Positions 18,942 to 27,395 of a stretch of 64,000 nucleotides of DNA are shown in pieces. The position numbers and the translations under genes were made by a program. The notes below the pieces were generated by a model. That model was not told the DNA's origin, did no database searches, and was given only the letters and a program-made list of their open reading frames with translations. Source of the DNA: Terrimonas rubra (lineage in GTDB: Bacteria; Bacteroidota; Bacteroidia; Chitinophagales; Chitinophagaceae); contig NZ_JBHUOZ010000003.1 of the NCBI RefSeq assembly GCF_042686025.1, forward strand, positions 1,488,001-1,552,000, in the 5' to 3' direction. The stretch's first letter is position 1; every line of letters starts with the position of its first letter.

Positions 18942-19117
18942 ATAAACGATAAAATTTAGGAAAACATAAAACTAACCATAAATCGCAGAACAATTTTTCC
19001 GTTCACATAATAATCATGACGGTGGTGTATCGGGGGAATGACAAATATCAATGGTAATGGAAAAAAAATAATATGAACTTATATACGCCTTATACTAACT
19101 GAAGGGAAGCCTCAAAC

Positions 19118-19936
19118 TTAATCATCAAAATAAACCCGCACGGTTTCGTATAACAGCCGGTTTTGCAGCATGCCCGGCTTATCGGAAAAACCTTTTAACC
19201 CAAACAGCCCGGCCGCATTGCCTTTGTTAATGGCTATTTCCAGGTAACCGGCACTGTTGAACAGGGCCAGTTTTTCCCCCTGGTGCACATCGGCATAGGA
19301 CTCACTGATACGGTCAATTACCTCATCTCTGCGGAAGACGATACGGAAACGGCGGCCCTTGCGTTGTTCTTCAAATTGTTCGTGGGTAATATTGACAATT
19401 ACATTTTCAAAATTGTCTATAAAGATGATCTGGCCTTCAATAAACTGTTTATCCAATACGGGCCGGATAGGATTTTTTTCCAGGTAACTTACATCCGGCT
19501 CGCCGATATTTTGTATTGAATCCCCCTGTACCAGCTGGTCAATGATCTTTCCCATCATACCGGTACAATACATGGTATTACGGTTGGCTTTTTTATCCAG
19601 GGGAATACCGATCACCAGTTCCGGCTTCTCCTCCAGTATCATTTGTAAAATACCGTTATCGGCACATAAATAGTACTGTTCTTTATGGTAGGCCAGCAAC
19701 AATTTCTCGGGCTTGCTTTCAAACAGGTTGATCAGGATAATATGATAACTATAGGGCGGAAAATGCCGGATGGCACTGCGGCACACATAAGCGGCCTGCG
19801 GGTAATTAAACGGCGCAATATGATGGGAAATATCAATTAACTGGAACTCCCGGTTCACCTGCAGCAACTGCGCCTTAATTGCACTTACCAGGTAATCCTG
19901 CTGACCTATATCGGAAGTAAGTGTAATTAGTGGCAT
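19118..19936 (-). CDS. SAM hydroxide adenosyltransferase (DUF62 / chlorinase-fluorinase-like)
   Basis: 272 aa. The N-terminus ITLTSDIGQQDYLVSAIKAQL and DISHHIAPFNYPQAAY are characteristic of the duf62 family, which hydrolyses S-adenosylmethionine to adenosine and methionine using a conserved Asp-Arg-His set. FIDNFENVIVNIT in the C-terminal barrel is also typical. It is probably cytoplasmic. It precedes no partner except minus-strand SDR and Nudix genes upstream, from which it is separated by 48 bases. True halogenases carry specific insertions; none is obvious, so hydrolysis is the more likely reaction. Confidence 0.88.
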   Translation of the reverse strand: MPLITLTSDIGQQDYLVSAIKAQLLQVNREFQLIDISHHIAPFNYPQAAYVCRSAIRHFPPYSYHIILINLFESKPEKLLLAYHKEQYYLCADNGILQMILEEKPELVIGIPLDKKANRNTMYCTGMMGKIIDQLVQGDSIQNIGEPDVSYLEKNPIRPVLDKQFIEGQIIFIDNFENVIVNITHEQFEEQRKGRRFRIVFRRDEVIDRISESYADVHQGEKLALFNSAGYLEIAINKGNAAGLFGLKGFSDKPGMLQNRLLYETVRVYFDD

Positions 19937-19984
19937 AATTGATCGAACAAATTAATAGGGTGGTCAGCATGCGTGAAAAGGTGC

Positions 19985-20794
19985 TTATTTGACCAGTTCA
20001 CCGTTCTTTAAATAAAATTTTTGAACCATCTTGTCTGCCCATTTGGGAAACAGCCGGTTTAACCAGACGATCCGTTTGCCCTCAAAGGTAAGTAACAAGG
20101 TCCGTTTCTTTTTTTCTATAGCCGTTAAAATATGCGTAGCACAATCGGCGGCACTCATCATCTCATCATCATTCAATGGTTCCACACCGTGCGGCTTGCC
20201 TTCACTGGTAATAGCATTGTACCGGATCTTTGAAACGGTAAAGCCGGGACAAACCCACATCACATGCACATCCTCGTGCAGCAGTTCAGTTTTTAACGAC
20301 TCCAGCCAGCCCTGCATGGCAAATTTGGAAGCGGCATAACCACTACGCCCGGGCAGACCACGGTATCCCGCTACAGACGATACACCCACAATGGTGCCCT
20401 TACGGCTGATGATAGAATCCAATGCATACTTGGTACAATACACGGCTCCCCAGAAATTAACGTCCATTATCTTTTTTACCAGGTCAACGGAACTGTCTTT
20501 CATCAGGGCCCACATGGAAATGCCGGCATTGTTGATCAGTACATCAATACCTCCGAAATACTTGAGCGTGGTCTCTATAAAACGGCGGCAGTCATTTTCA
20601 TTACTGATATCGGCCACCATCGTGTGTAAAGGAGAGGAAGGGAAAGCAGATTGTAAGGCATACAACCTGTCATGATCACGGGCACAGGTTGCTACCATGG
20701 CGCCCTGGGACAATAACTGTTCTACCAGCGCCCTGCCGATACCTTCGGTACCACCTGTTACTACGACTACTTTATTTTTATAATTTGCCGACAT
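19985..20794 (-). CDS. Short-chain dehydrogenase/reductase
   Basis: 269 aa from the ATG at 20794; an upstream in-frame ATG at 20839 would add 15 residues before the canonical N-terminus MSANYKNKVVVVTGG. Cofactor motif TGGTEGIG at about 13-20, NNAG at about 90, catalytic Ser (VSSVAG) and YAASK (Tyr/Lys) are all present. The C-terminal KKKRTLLLTFEGKRIVWLNRL tail resembles membrane-associated SDRs of the DHRS7 type. Substrate unknown. It lies between the SAM hydrolase-like and Nudix genes, all on the minus strand. Confidence 0.92.
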   Translation of the reverse strand: MSANYKNKVVVVTGGTEGIGRALVEQLLSQGAMVATCARDHDRLYALQSAFPSSPLHTMVADISNENDCRRFIETTLKYFGGIDVLINNAGISMWALMKDSSVDLVKKIMDVNFWGAVYCTKYALDSIISRKGTIVGVSSVAGYRGLPGRSGYAASKFAMQGWLESLKTELLHEDVHVMWVCPGFTVSKIRYNAITSEGKPHGVEPLNDDEMMSAADCATHILTAIEKKKRTLLLTFEGKRIVWLNRLFPKWADKMVQKFYLKNGELVK

Positions 20795-20860
20795 ACTATG
20801 AATATTTACAAACCTACATAAAGCACTGCAAACCAGCAAAAAGCTAGAATTTTTTACCGG

Positions 20861-21481
20861 CTATTGTTTTGCCTGCAATACATCCTTTATTGAAGGAAAA
20901 GTATTACCGGTGTATTCACCCAACGCCGATACAGGAACCCAAACTATTTGCTGGATGTCTTCTTCTGTTTGCGGAGCGGTGACTTGTGTACCGGGAGCAA
21001 GCATATCATACCAGTGCGACTCCTTTAAAACAAATTTTGTGCCTTCGTGATAAGTATGATAGGTTATTAATAAAGGTTTTACAATTTCAACCTGCTGTAA
21101 ACCTGTTTCTTCCTGTACTTCCCGCACAGCACATTCCTCTATCGTTTCTCCTTCGTCTAACTTTCCCTTGGGCAGGTCCCATTTACCACGGCGGTGTATA
21201 AGTAAGTACTCTTTGTTATCATTACTCACCAATCCGCCACCGGCCTGTATAATGGTGAACTTTTTAAAAAATGCTTTCTTCAGTTCGTCCAGGTCTTCAT
21301 GTAAGAAAACACCGGCATGTACTTTATCCACCTGCATTTCATGGATCATGGACTTTACCGTATGGGCATCCAGTTCATCAATAAACACGGCATCGTCGTG
21401 ATGCAGGAAAGGCTCAATGGCCGGTTCAATGGCATCACATAAAAACAGTGGTTTATTGTTGAAATATATTTTAATATACAT
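20861..21481 (-). CDS. Nudix hydrolase
   Basis: 206 aa. The Nudix box is complete at 106-128: GKLDEGETIEE, then REVQEETGLQ with the REUxEExGU core at 120-127. LLIHRRGKWDLPKGK precedes it. The first 75 residues form an extra N-terminal region seen in a Bacteroidota Nudix subgroup. It would hydrolyse a nucleoside diphosphate linked to another moiety; the substrate cannot be deduced. Confidence 0.93.
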   Translation of the reverse strand: MYIKIYFNNKPLFLCDAIEPAIEPFLHHDDAVFIDELDAHTVKSMIHEMQVDKVHAGVFLHEDLDELKKAFFKKFTIIQAGGGLVSNDNKEYLLIHRRGKWDLPKGKLDEGETIEECAVREVQEETGLQQVEIVKPLLITYHTYHEGTKFVLKESHWYDMLAPGTQVTAPQTEEDIQQIVWVPVSALGEYTGNTFPSIKDVLQAKQ

Positions 21482-21576
21482 GCACTTTATTTAGACTGCA
21501 AGGTAGCAAATACGGCAGAGTTGTACCAGTATCGGCCATGTATTTTTAGCGCTTATTCATTACGGTACATAAAAAA

Positions 21577-21602
21577 GCCCGGTTACTACACCGGGCCTTT
21601 TT
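21577..21602. terminator. Terminator-like hairpin between Nudix and bacilliredoxin genes
   Basis: gcccggt (21577-21583) pairs with accgggc (21590-21596), flanked by six A's on the left and T's on the right. On the minus strand it lies just beyond the bacilliredoxin stop's opposite side, i.e. downstream of that gene. Confidence 0.75.
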
Positions 21603-21623
21603 TATAGAACATTCAGGAGAAAA

Positions 21624-22040
21624 TTAATCGCAGTACTCTTCAAAAGCCGCCACTAAATTCTGGGCGATCATTTGTGCCGAACGGCCTTCAATATGATGTC
21701 TTTCGATAAAATGTACCAGCTCACCATTTTTAAATAAGGCAATAGCGGGTGAGGATGGGGGGTAAGGCGCTAATTTAACACGCAGTTGTTTTACCGCATC
21801 CACATCAAAGCCGGCGAAAGTGGTGGTCAGGAAACTGGGTTTTTTATTGGCGTTGGCCACAGCCATCAACACACCGGGGCGTGCCGAACCTGCCGAGCAA
21901 CCGCAAACCGAATTCACCATTACCAGGGTAGTACCTTCTTTGCCTAACTGGTTGTCTACATCTTCAGGGGTTAATAATTCGCTGAAACCGTTGTCGGTTA
22001 ATTCTTCCTTCATGGGAAGTACTATCTGTGCTGGATACAT
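21624..22040 (-). CDS. BrxA/BrxB-family bacilliredoxin
   Basis: 138 aa. The C46-G-C48 motif in SVCGCSAGSARPG defines the YphP/YqiW (BrxA/BrxB) family, thioredoxin-fold proteins that remove bacillithiol from mixed disulfides. Many Bacteroidota make bacillithiol, so the role fits. FFERHHIEGR-type C-terminal sequence (HFIERHHIEGRSAQMI) is also conserved. It is a single cytoplasmic gene with its own terminators. Confidence 0.94.
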   Translation of the reverse strand: MYPAQIVLPMKEELTDNGFSELLTPEDVDNQLGKEGTTLVMVNSVCGCSAGSARPGVLMAVANANKKPSFLTTTFAGFDVDAVKQLRVKLAPYPPSSPAIALFKNGELVHFIERHHIEGRSAQMIAQNLVAAFEEYCD

Positions 22041-22113
22041 TGTTTTAAAAATTTAAGGTATAGTGATATAACACAAAACTACATAAAAAGTTCAGGCAAT
22101 TACTATTAAAAAC

Positions 22114-22141
22114 TAACCCCGAAGAAGATTCTACGGGGTTA
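22114..22141. terminator. Terminator after rpmE2
   Basis: taaccccg (22114-22121) pairs with cggggtta (22134-22141) around a 12-base loop; A-rich sequence on the left becomes the U-rich tail on the minus strand. Confidence 0.7.
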
Positions 22142-22204
22142 AAAGTATAGCCATGAAAAACAAACTTCTGGCAAGGCCAAAAGCCGTCGCACAATATATG
22201 ATTA

Positions 22205-22456
22205 TTATGCTTTTTTCGCGTATTTCTTTTTGAATTTATCGATACGGCCTGCAGTATCCACCAATACATTTTTACCGGTGAAGAAAGGGTGTGAAGTGTT
22301 AGAGATCTCCAGTTTAATTACAGGATATTCATTACCATCTTCCCATTTTTCAGTTTCTTTAGAATTTGCAGTAGAACGACTTAAAAACATGGTGTTGTTA
22401 CTCATGTCTTTAAAAATAACTAACCGGTAGCTGTCCGGATGGAGACCCTTTTTCAT
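22205..22456 (-). CDS. rpmE2: 50S ribosomal protein L31 type B
   Basis: 83 aa. MKKGLHPDSYRLVIFKDMSN and the C-terminal HPFFTGKNVLVDTAGRIDKF match type-B L31. The CxxC zinc motif of the zinc-binding type A is absent, as expected for the zinc-independent paralogue or the standard form in Bacteroidota. A near-perfect promoter lies 60-90 bases upstream. Confidence 0.97.
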   Translation of the reverse strand: MKKGLHPDSYRLVIFKDMSNNTMFLSRSTANSKETEKWEDGNEYPVIKLEISNTSHPFFTGKNVLVDTAGRIDKFKKKYAKKA

Positions 22457-22517
22457 AATTGAATGATTTTTAAGGTAATACGGATTTGGCCGTATTGTTA
22501 ATTTATAATTTGGGTGG

Positions 22518-22548
22518 CAAAGGTACGGTTAAATGACAAAACGGCAAA
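22518..22548 (-). promoter_or_regulatory. Promoter of rpmE2
   Basis: On the minus strand TTTG (22548-22545) is followed after exactly 19 bases by TACCTTTG (22525-22518), the Bacteroidota sigma-A consensus TTTG-N19-TAnnTTTG. This gives a 5' UTR of roughly 55 bases. Confidence 0.8.
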
Positions 22549-22663
22549 GTTTTAGTTGACATTATAAGACGAACCTAAAAAGCAAAATTATTAATTTCCT
22601 GTGATTTAAGCCGCAAAACCGGGTTATTAACCAGCAGAGGATGCCTTTCAGGGTTTATAGCGT

Positions 22664-22942
22664 TTATTTATAAACCGTTTGATAATACGTTTTAAATTCT
22701 ATGTTATTCATTGTTCTCTCCACACTAACAACAACCCCGCCTGCAAGTTTATAGTCTTTTAACTTGTTTAATTTTGAGACAAGGCCGGGTATGCTGTTCG
22801 ACTCGATAACCAGATAATCTGAATAAGAATTAATATTATTCGTTTTTTTTACGTTGGAAGAATCCGGCTGTGCAAAGAGAACGGTGCAAACTACCAGTGC
22901 TGATACAGCGACTGTCAGAGCAAGATACTGTGCTTTTTTCAT
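22664..22942 (-). CDS. Small secreted protein of unknown function
   Basis: 92 aa with a clear signal peptide (MKKAQYLALTVAVSALVVCT followed by VLFAQ). The mature part, about 68 residues, has the segment YLVIESNSIPGLVSKLNKL and a basic, Tyr-rich end. I recognise no family. The segment ESNSIPGLVSKLNKL...GGVVVS resembles the short lipocalin-free beta/alpha proteins often found secreted in this group, but that is only an impression. It stands alone between rpmE2 and the AraC gene. Confidence 0.7.
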   Translation of the reverse strand: MKKAQYLALTVAVSALVVCTVLFAQPDSSNVKKTNNINSYSDYLVIESNSIPGLVSKLNKLKDYKLAGGVVVSVERTMNNIEFKTYYQTVYK

Positions 22943-23225
22943 GATCAGACTTTTGATGATTAAATAAAATGAGGGAGAAGAAGCATTTTGGTGTTTAATA
23001 ACAAATTCCCAGCTTAAAACTTTTTATACAGGGAAGTTAGTTTGGCAAATCTTATCATTTAGTTAAATAAAATAACATCATTTTAAATCTGCAAAATTTA
23101 TAACGTAAATAGTTAAAACAAAAAACCTGTTTCCAGACCAATGAAAAAGATGACCACACCGATATCTGAACTTTTTAATAGATCGTATTGCTATTGGTGT
23201 AGTTTTATCATATAAATATATCCCT

Positions 23226-24092
23226 GTGATACGCAAACAAGAAAACCTGAAAAGCTTCAACCTGTTCCATTACCTGAAGGAGCAGGAGCAGCATAATATG
23301 GCTGTGCCGTATTTCCTGGCCAATGATACTACCTATAAAAATGCAGGGGTTAGCTTTCCGCTACGCAACTTTGCCTATGGCATTGGCATTACTTATACCG
23401 GCAAGCCCGGCACTGTAAAAATCGGCAGTGCGGATTATGTATTACAGCCGGGTAGCCTTACCACCATCGGCCCGGGTATTGTATCGCAGTGGGAACCCTA
23501 CCACGAGGCAAAACATGAAACCCTGTATTTTACCGAAAACATTTTTACCCATATCATCAAAAGCACTTTCCTGGACAGTTTACCGTTTTTTCAGCCGGGC
23601 GGGCACCATGTACTGCAAACAACGGAGGAACAAACAGGGCAGATAAAATCCATCTTCGCCCTGCTTACCCGGTTCAGTCACCAACCGGCCATCATGCCGG
23701 GCCTCATCTATAGCCTGCTGAAACTGGCTGAAAGCTTTCACCAATCTGCAGTTGCCCTTCCCCATGTTTCATCCCGGCAGGAACTGATCACTGCTGATTT
23801 CCGGAAACTTTTAACCCGGCATGCATTTGAACAGAAAGAAGTAGGTTTTTATGCGGCACAGCTAAATATTACACCCAAATACCTGAGTGAGGTTTTATTG
23901 GAACAAACCGGTAAAACGGCCAAAAAATGGATCGATGACCACCTGGCCATGGAAGCCAAAAGCCTATTAAAGCAAACGGCCATGACCGTACAGGAGATCT
24001 CGTTCTGGCTGGGATTTGAGGATATTTCCTACTTCACCAAAACCTTTAAAAAATGGGAGGGCATGACGCCTGTAGCCTTCAGAAAACTATAA
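23226..24092 (+). CDS. AraC-family transcriptional regulator
   Basis: 288 aa from a GTG start; an internal ATG at 23298 would remove the first 24 residues but the earlier residues (LKSFNLFHYLKEQ) look like the usual N-terminus of Bacteroidota AraC regulators. An N-terminal cupin-like sensing region is followed by two helix-turn-helix motifs from about 190: VGFYAAQLNITPKYLSEVL and MTVQEISFWLGFEDISYFTK. It lies 130 bases upstream of the epoxide-hydrolase-like gene in the same direction and may control it. Confidence 0.92.
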   Translation: MIRKQENLKSFNLFHYLKEQEQHNMAVPYFLANDTTYKNAGVSFPLRNFAYGIGITYTGKPGTVKIGSADYVLQPGSLTTIGPGIVSQWEPYHEAKHETLYFTENIFTHIIKSTFLDSLPFFQPGGHHVLQTTEEQTGQIKSIFALLTRFSHQPAIMPGLIYSLLKLAESFHQSAVALPHVSSRQELITADFRKLLTRHAFEQKEVGFYAAQLNITPKYLSEVLLEQTGKTAKKWIDDHLAMEAKSLLKQTAMTVQEISFWLGFEDISYFTKTFKKWEGMTPVAFRKL

Positions 24093-24222
24093 ACGGGCGC
24101 CTGCCATTTATTTACCGAAAAAACTACCATTTTTCCCGCCTTATAACCTATATCGCCGCCTCCTTCAGCCAGTATTTTTGTGTTGTCAATCATCGATACA
24201 ACTAACCCATACAACATACAAC

Positions 24223-25419
24223 ATGAAAAAGCTGATCCTGCTGCTAACCATTTGCCAGATAATCATGGCCACTCAAAACATATTTTCCCAAAAACCAAAT
24301 GCAAATATTATGAAACCCTTTAGCGTAAACATTCCTGAAACTGTTATTACCGATCTTAAAAACCGTATTCAAAACACCCGCTGGCCCGGTGAACCTGATG
24401 GTTCCGGCTGGCAGTTTGGTACCAGCGAAAAATACCTGAAAGAATTGGCAGCTTACTGGATAAATAACTATGACTGGAAAAAACAGGAAGCGCAACTGAA
24501 TCAATATCCCCAATACATGACCGAAATAGATGGTTTTCCCATTCATTTTCAGCTGATAAAGGGTAAGGGCAGCAACCCAAAACCTTTAATATTAACCCAT
24601 GGCTGGCCCGATAGTTATTATCGTTTTCACAGGATCATTCCCTTACTGACCGAAGGCGAACAAAGCTTTGACCTGGTAATCCCATCTATTCCCGGCTTTG
24701 GCTTTTCAGGCAAAACATCCACCAATAGCGAAGCGGTAGCCGGGCTATGGAAAAAACTAATGACCGAAGTACTGGGCTATAAAAAGTTTTATGCCGCGGG
24801 CGGCGATGTGGGAATGGGTGTTACCAAGGCCCTGGCATCCAAATACCCTGATGTGGTGGAAGCGGTTCATTTTACCGACCTGGGTTATCCCATGGGGCAG
24901 GAAGATCCGAATACCATGAGCGATGAAGAAAAACAATTTGCCGGTTTTGTACAGCAATGGTGGTATAGTGAAGGCGCTTATGCCATGGTACATGCTACCA
25001 AACCACAGTCACTGGCTTATGGCTTAAATGACTCGCCTGTAGCATTGGCCGCCTGGATCTTAAGTTTCGGCAATGCCGGCGCACCTCCTGAATTAATTGA
25101 AGCAGCCTTTGGTGGCAGAGATGCCCTGCTTACCAATATCATGATCTATTGGGTAACAGAGACCATCGCCTCATCCACCAGGATGTACAAAGCAGATGCC
25201 ATTGCACAATGGGGCGGGGCACAGCCTTTACAAAAAACACAGGTACCTGCAGGGGTTGCCGTATTTCCCAGAGAAGCACAATTTCCCCGCGAATGGGCCG
25301 AACGTTTTGTGAATGTGGTACACTATAAAAAAATGGATGCCGGCGGACATTTTGCCGCACTGGAAGTACCCGAGGCTTTTGCCGGTGAGCTCAGATCATT
25401 CTTCTACAGTATCAAATAA
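24223..25419 (+). CDS. Secreted epoxide hydrolase-like alpha/beta hydrolase
   Basis: 398 aa from the ATG at 24223, chosen because MKKLILLLTICQIIMATQNI is a good signal peptide; an in-frame upstream start at 24178 adds residues that would spoil it. The N-terminal part (FSVNIPETVITDLKNRI; TRWP) is the epoxide hydrolase N-terminal (EHN) domain. HGWPDS is the oxyanion region, GGDVGMG holds the nucleophilic Asp and GGHFAALE the catalytic His. Such proteins open epoxides, but many Bacteroidota members are uncharacterised. It is preceded by an AraC regulator gene. Confidence 0.9.
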   Translation: MKKLILLLTICQIIMATQNIFSQKPNANIMKPFSVNIPETVITDLKNRIQNTRWPGEPDGSGWQFGTSEKYLKELAAYWINNYDWKKQEAQLNQYPQYMTEIDGFPIHFQLIKGKGSNPKPLILTHGWPDSYYRFHRIIPLLTEGEQSFDLVIPSIPGFGFSGKTSTNSEAVAGLWKKLMTEVLGYKKFYAAGGDVGMGVTKALASKYPDVVEAVHFTDLGYPMGQEDPNTMSDEEKQFAGFVQQWWYSEGAYAMVHATKPQSLAYGLNDSPVALAAWILSFGNAGAPPELIEAAFGGRDALLTNIMIYWVTETIASSTRMYKADAIAQWGGAQPLQKTQVPAGVAVFPREAQFPREWAERFVNVVHYKKMDAGGHFAALEVPEAFAGELRSFFYSIK

Positions 25420-25446
25420 AATACATTTCCGATACCATAAAATAAG

Positions 25447-25473
25447 CGATCCCGGTAATCATTACCGGGATCG
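25447..25473 (+). terminator. Terminator after the epoxide-hydrolase-like gene
   Basis: A 12-bp perfect stem (25447-25458 with 25462-25473, loop tca) lies 28 bases after the stop; a short T-rich stretch follows. Confidence 0.8.
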
Positions 25474-25504
25474 TTTGTAACAGGGAAATACTAAAAATAA
25501 AATC

Positions 25505-25783
25505 ATGAAACCGGATATCCGTCATCTTACCCAAACAAAAAATATCGGCCCTTCGGTGGCCAGGAGATTACAGGAGATCGGGATTTATACCTTAACTGAT
25601 CTTGCTGTTATTACCCCGGCCAGAGCCTATATAACATTAACCAGGAAATTCCCAGGCATTAAACTGCCGGTAAATTTATACCTGTATGCATTGCAGGGCG
25701 CATTAATGGATATTCACTGGAGTAAACTGCCAAAAAGGCTACAAAAAGAGTTAGTGGATAAGGTAAATAAAGAAATTAAATAA
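25505..25783 (+). CDS. TfoX C-terminal domain protein
   Basis: 92 aa. LTQTKNIGPSVARRLQEIGI is a helix-hairpin-helix-like motif and DLAVITPARAYITLTRKFPG plus the ALQGALMDIHW end match the stand-alone C-terminal domain of TfoX/Sxy. The N-terminal TfoX domain is absent. In this form it is common in Bacteroidota and its function is not established; DNA or protein binding is plausible. Confidence 0.88.
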   Translation: MKPDIRHLTQTKNIGPSVARRLQEIGIYTLTDLAVITPARAYITLTRKFPGIKLPVNLYLYALQGALMDIHWSKLPKRLQKELVDKVNKEIK

Positions 25784-25826
25784 CACTTTACTGTTTATGC
25801 GTTATTACAACGTTAACAGGCATAAA

Positions 25827-25854
25827 AAAAGAGTCGCATAAATGCAACTCTTTT
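25827..25854. terminator. Bidirectional terminator between TfoX-C gene and tRNA-Arg
   Basis: aaaagagt (25827-25834) pairs with actctttt (25847-25854), and inside gcat pairs with atgc. A- and T-runs flank both sides. It ends seven bases before the tRNA 3' end on the minus strand. Confidence 0.85.
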
Positions 25855-25860
25855 CTTTTG

Positions 25861-25934
25861 TGACCGCGTCAGGATTCAAACCTGAAACCTTCTGATCCGT
25901 AGTCAGATGCTCTATTCAGTTGAGCTACGCAGCC
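25861..25934 (-). tRNA. tRNA-Arg(ACG)
   Basis: Read on the minus strand the 74 bases fold fully: acceptor GGCTGCG/CGCGGTC (two G-U pairs), D-stem GCTC/GAGC, anticodon stem TCTGA/TCAGA with loop CTACGGA, T-stem TCAGG/CCTGA with loop TTTGAAT. The anticodon ACG (complement at 25898-25900) reads CGN arginine codons after A34 deamination to inosine. CCA is not encoded. It is transcribed towards the hairpin at 25827-25854. Confidence 0.96.
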
Positions 25935-26074
25935 ATCCCGTGATTGGGCGGCAAAAATAGGACTTTTTTGTTTTCGCACAAAATGATTTTGAATTGTTTG
26001 TAAATTTTTTTTTGATTTTTTTTGCTCCCCGCCTTTTTCATATAAAAACCAGGTTTCTGTCTTGCTATTACCTG

Positions 26075-26137
26075 TTAATGATTAACAATTAACCAATAAC
26101 CATGAACGATGATCCATGAACCATCTTCTATTAATTA
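26075..26137. repeat. Word-like repeat upstream of the M19 dipeptidase
   Basis: Self-similar short words (gttaatgattaacaattaac, then catgaacgatgatccatgaa) follow each other. It resembles other word-like tracts in this window and could overlap the promoter region of the dipeptidase gene. Confidence 0.5.
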
Positions 26138-26151
26138 CTTATCTTACCAGC

Positions 26152-27330
26152 ATGAAAGCATTACTCACAGGAACCGCTTTATTATTGGTAACGGTATTAA
26201 CGGCGCAAAATGCCGGCAAGCTGCACCAGAAAGCCGTACTGGTTGACGGGCATAATGATGTGTTGTCCGCCTCCGTATTGGGTAAACAGGATATTTCGCA
26301 CCGGCTAACAAAAGGCCATAGCGACCTGGACCGCTGGCAGGAAGGCGGGGTGGATGTGCAGTTTTTTTCGGTATTCACCGGCCCCAAAGCCCGGAACGCC
26401 GAAGGCGTATATAAAGATGCCATGGAAGAGATTGACTCGCTGGAACATATAGCGGCCCGTAACCCCGACCGCATGATACTGGCGAAAAGCTATGCTGATG
26501 TAAAGAGAGCCATCAAACAAAAAAAACTGGCCGCATTAATTGGGGTGGAGGGCGGCCATATGATAGAAGATGATTTAAATAAACTGGATGCATTACACCA
26601 ACGCGGTATGCGTTACCTTACCCTTACCTGGAATAACAGCAACAGTTGGGCCACCAGTGCCATGGACGAGACACAAAAGGGTGATAGTTTAACGCATAAA
26701 GGGTTAACGGATTTTGGGGTACAGGTAGTAAAACGCCTGAACGAACTGGGCATACTGGTTGACCTGTCCCATACCGGTGAACAGACTTTTTATGATGCCA
26801 TCGCGGCCAGTAGCAAGCCCGTGATATTATCACATAGTTCGGTATGGGCGCTCTGCCCGGTTTTCCGGAATGTAAAGGATGAACAGATCAAAGCCGTAGC
26901 GAAAAACGGGGGTGTGATCTGCATTAATTTTTATTCGGGTTTTATCAGCAAGGCCTACGATGAAAGACTGGCACAGTTAAATAAAGTTGAACGGCCAATA
27001 ATACAGGATTCTTTATGGCAGGTGTATAAGGACAGTGCCCGTGTGCAACAGGAATGGCGGCAGTATTTTCGTAACCAGGTAGCCGATGTGCAACCCACTA
27101 TCAATGACCTGGTAGACCATATAGATTATATTGTAAAACTGGTAGGGGATGATTATGTGGGCATTGGATCCGACTATGATGGGATCAGCGCCTTACCAAA
27201 AGGGCTGGAAGATGTAACCACCTATCCCAAAATAACAGAAGCCTTATTGGAAAGGGGTTATTCCAAAAAATCGATCCGGAAGATTTTGGGTGGCAATGTA
27301 TTAAGGGTAATGAAGGCCGGTTTTAAATAA
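26152..27330 (+). CDS. Membrane dipeptidase, family M19
   Basis: 392 aa from the ATG at 26152, which gives a proper signal peptide (MKALLTGTALLLVTVLTAQN); an upstream ATG at 26116 would place 12 odd residues before it. VDGHNDVL carries the HxD zinc ligands, GVEGGHMIE the bridging Glu, LSHTGEQTF and LSHSS the remaining His ligands, and GIGSDYDGI the terminal Asp motif. These are all M19 (renal dipeptidase-like) signatures. It is a periplasmic dipeptidase, likely acting on L/D dipeptides. Confidence 0.94.
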   Translation: MKALLTGTALLLVTVLTAQNAGKLHQKAVLVDGHNDVLSASVLGKQDISHRLTKGHSDLDRWQEGGVDVQFFSVFTGPKARNAEGVYKDAMEEIDSLEHIAARNPDRMILAKSYADVKRAIKQKKLAALIGVEGGHMIEDDLNKLDALHQRGMRYLTLTWNNSNSWATSAMDETQKGDSLTHKGLTDFGVQVVKRLNELGILVDLSHTGEQTFYDAIAASSKPVILSHSSVWALCPVFRNVKDEQIKAVAKNGGVICINFYSGFISKAYDERLAQLNKVERPIIQDSLWQVYKDSARVQQEWRQYFRNQVADVQPTINDLVDHIDYIVKLVGDDYVGIGSDYDGISALPKGLEDVTTYPKITEALLERGYSKKSIRKILGGNVLRVMKAGFK

Positions 27331-27335
27331 CCAAT

Positions 27336-27388
27336 AGTATATCCGCGAAAATCTGCAGAGTCATTTGCGGCATCTGCGGGAAACCTAG
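27336..27388 (+). repeat. Word-like repeat of the thr-region family
   Basis: ccgcgaaaatctgcagag and gcggcatctgcgggaaac match the words seen around thrC (14636, 15995). The tract fills most of the gap between the convergent M19 and YwqK-like genes. Confidence 0.65.
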
Positions 27389-27395
27389 TTCGCCA

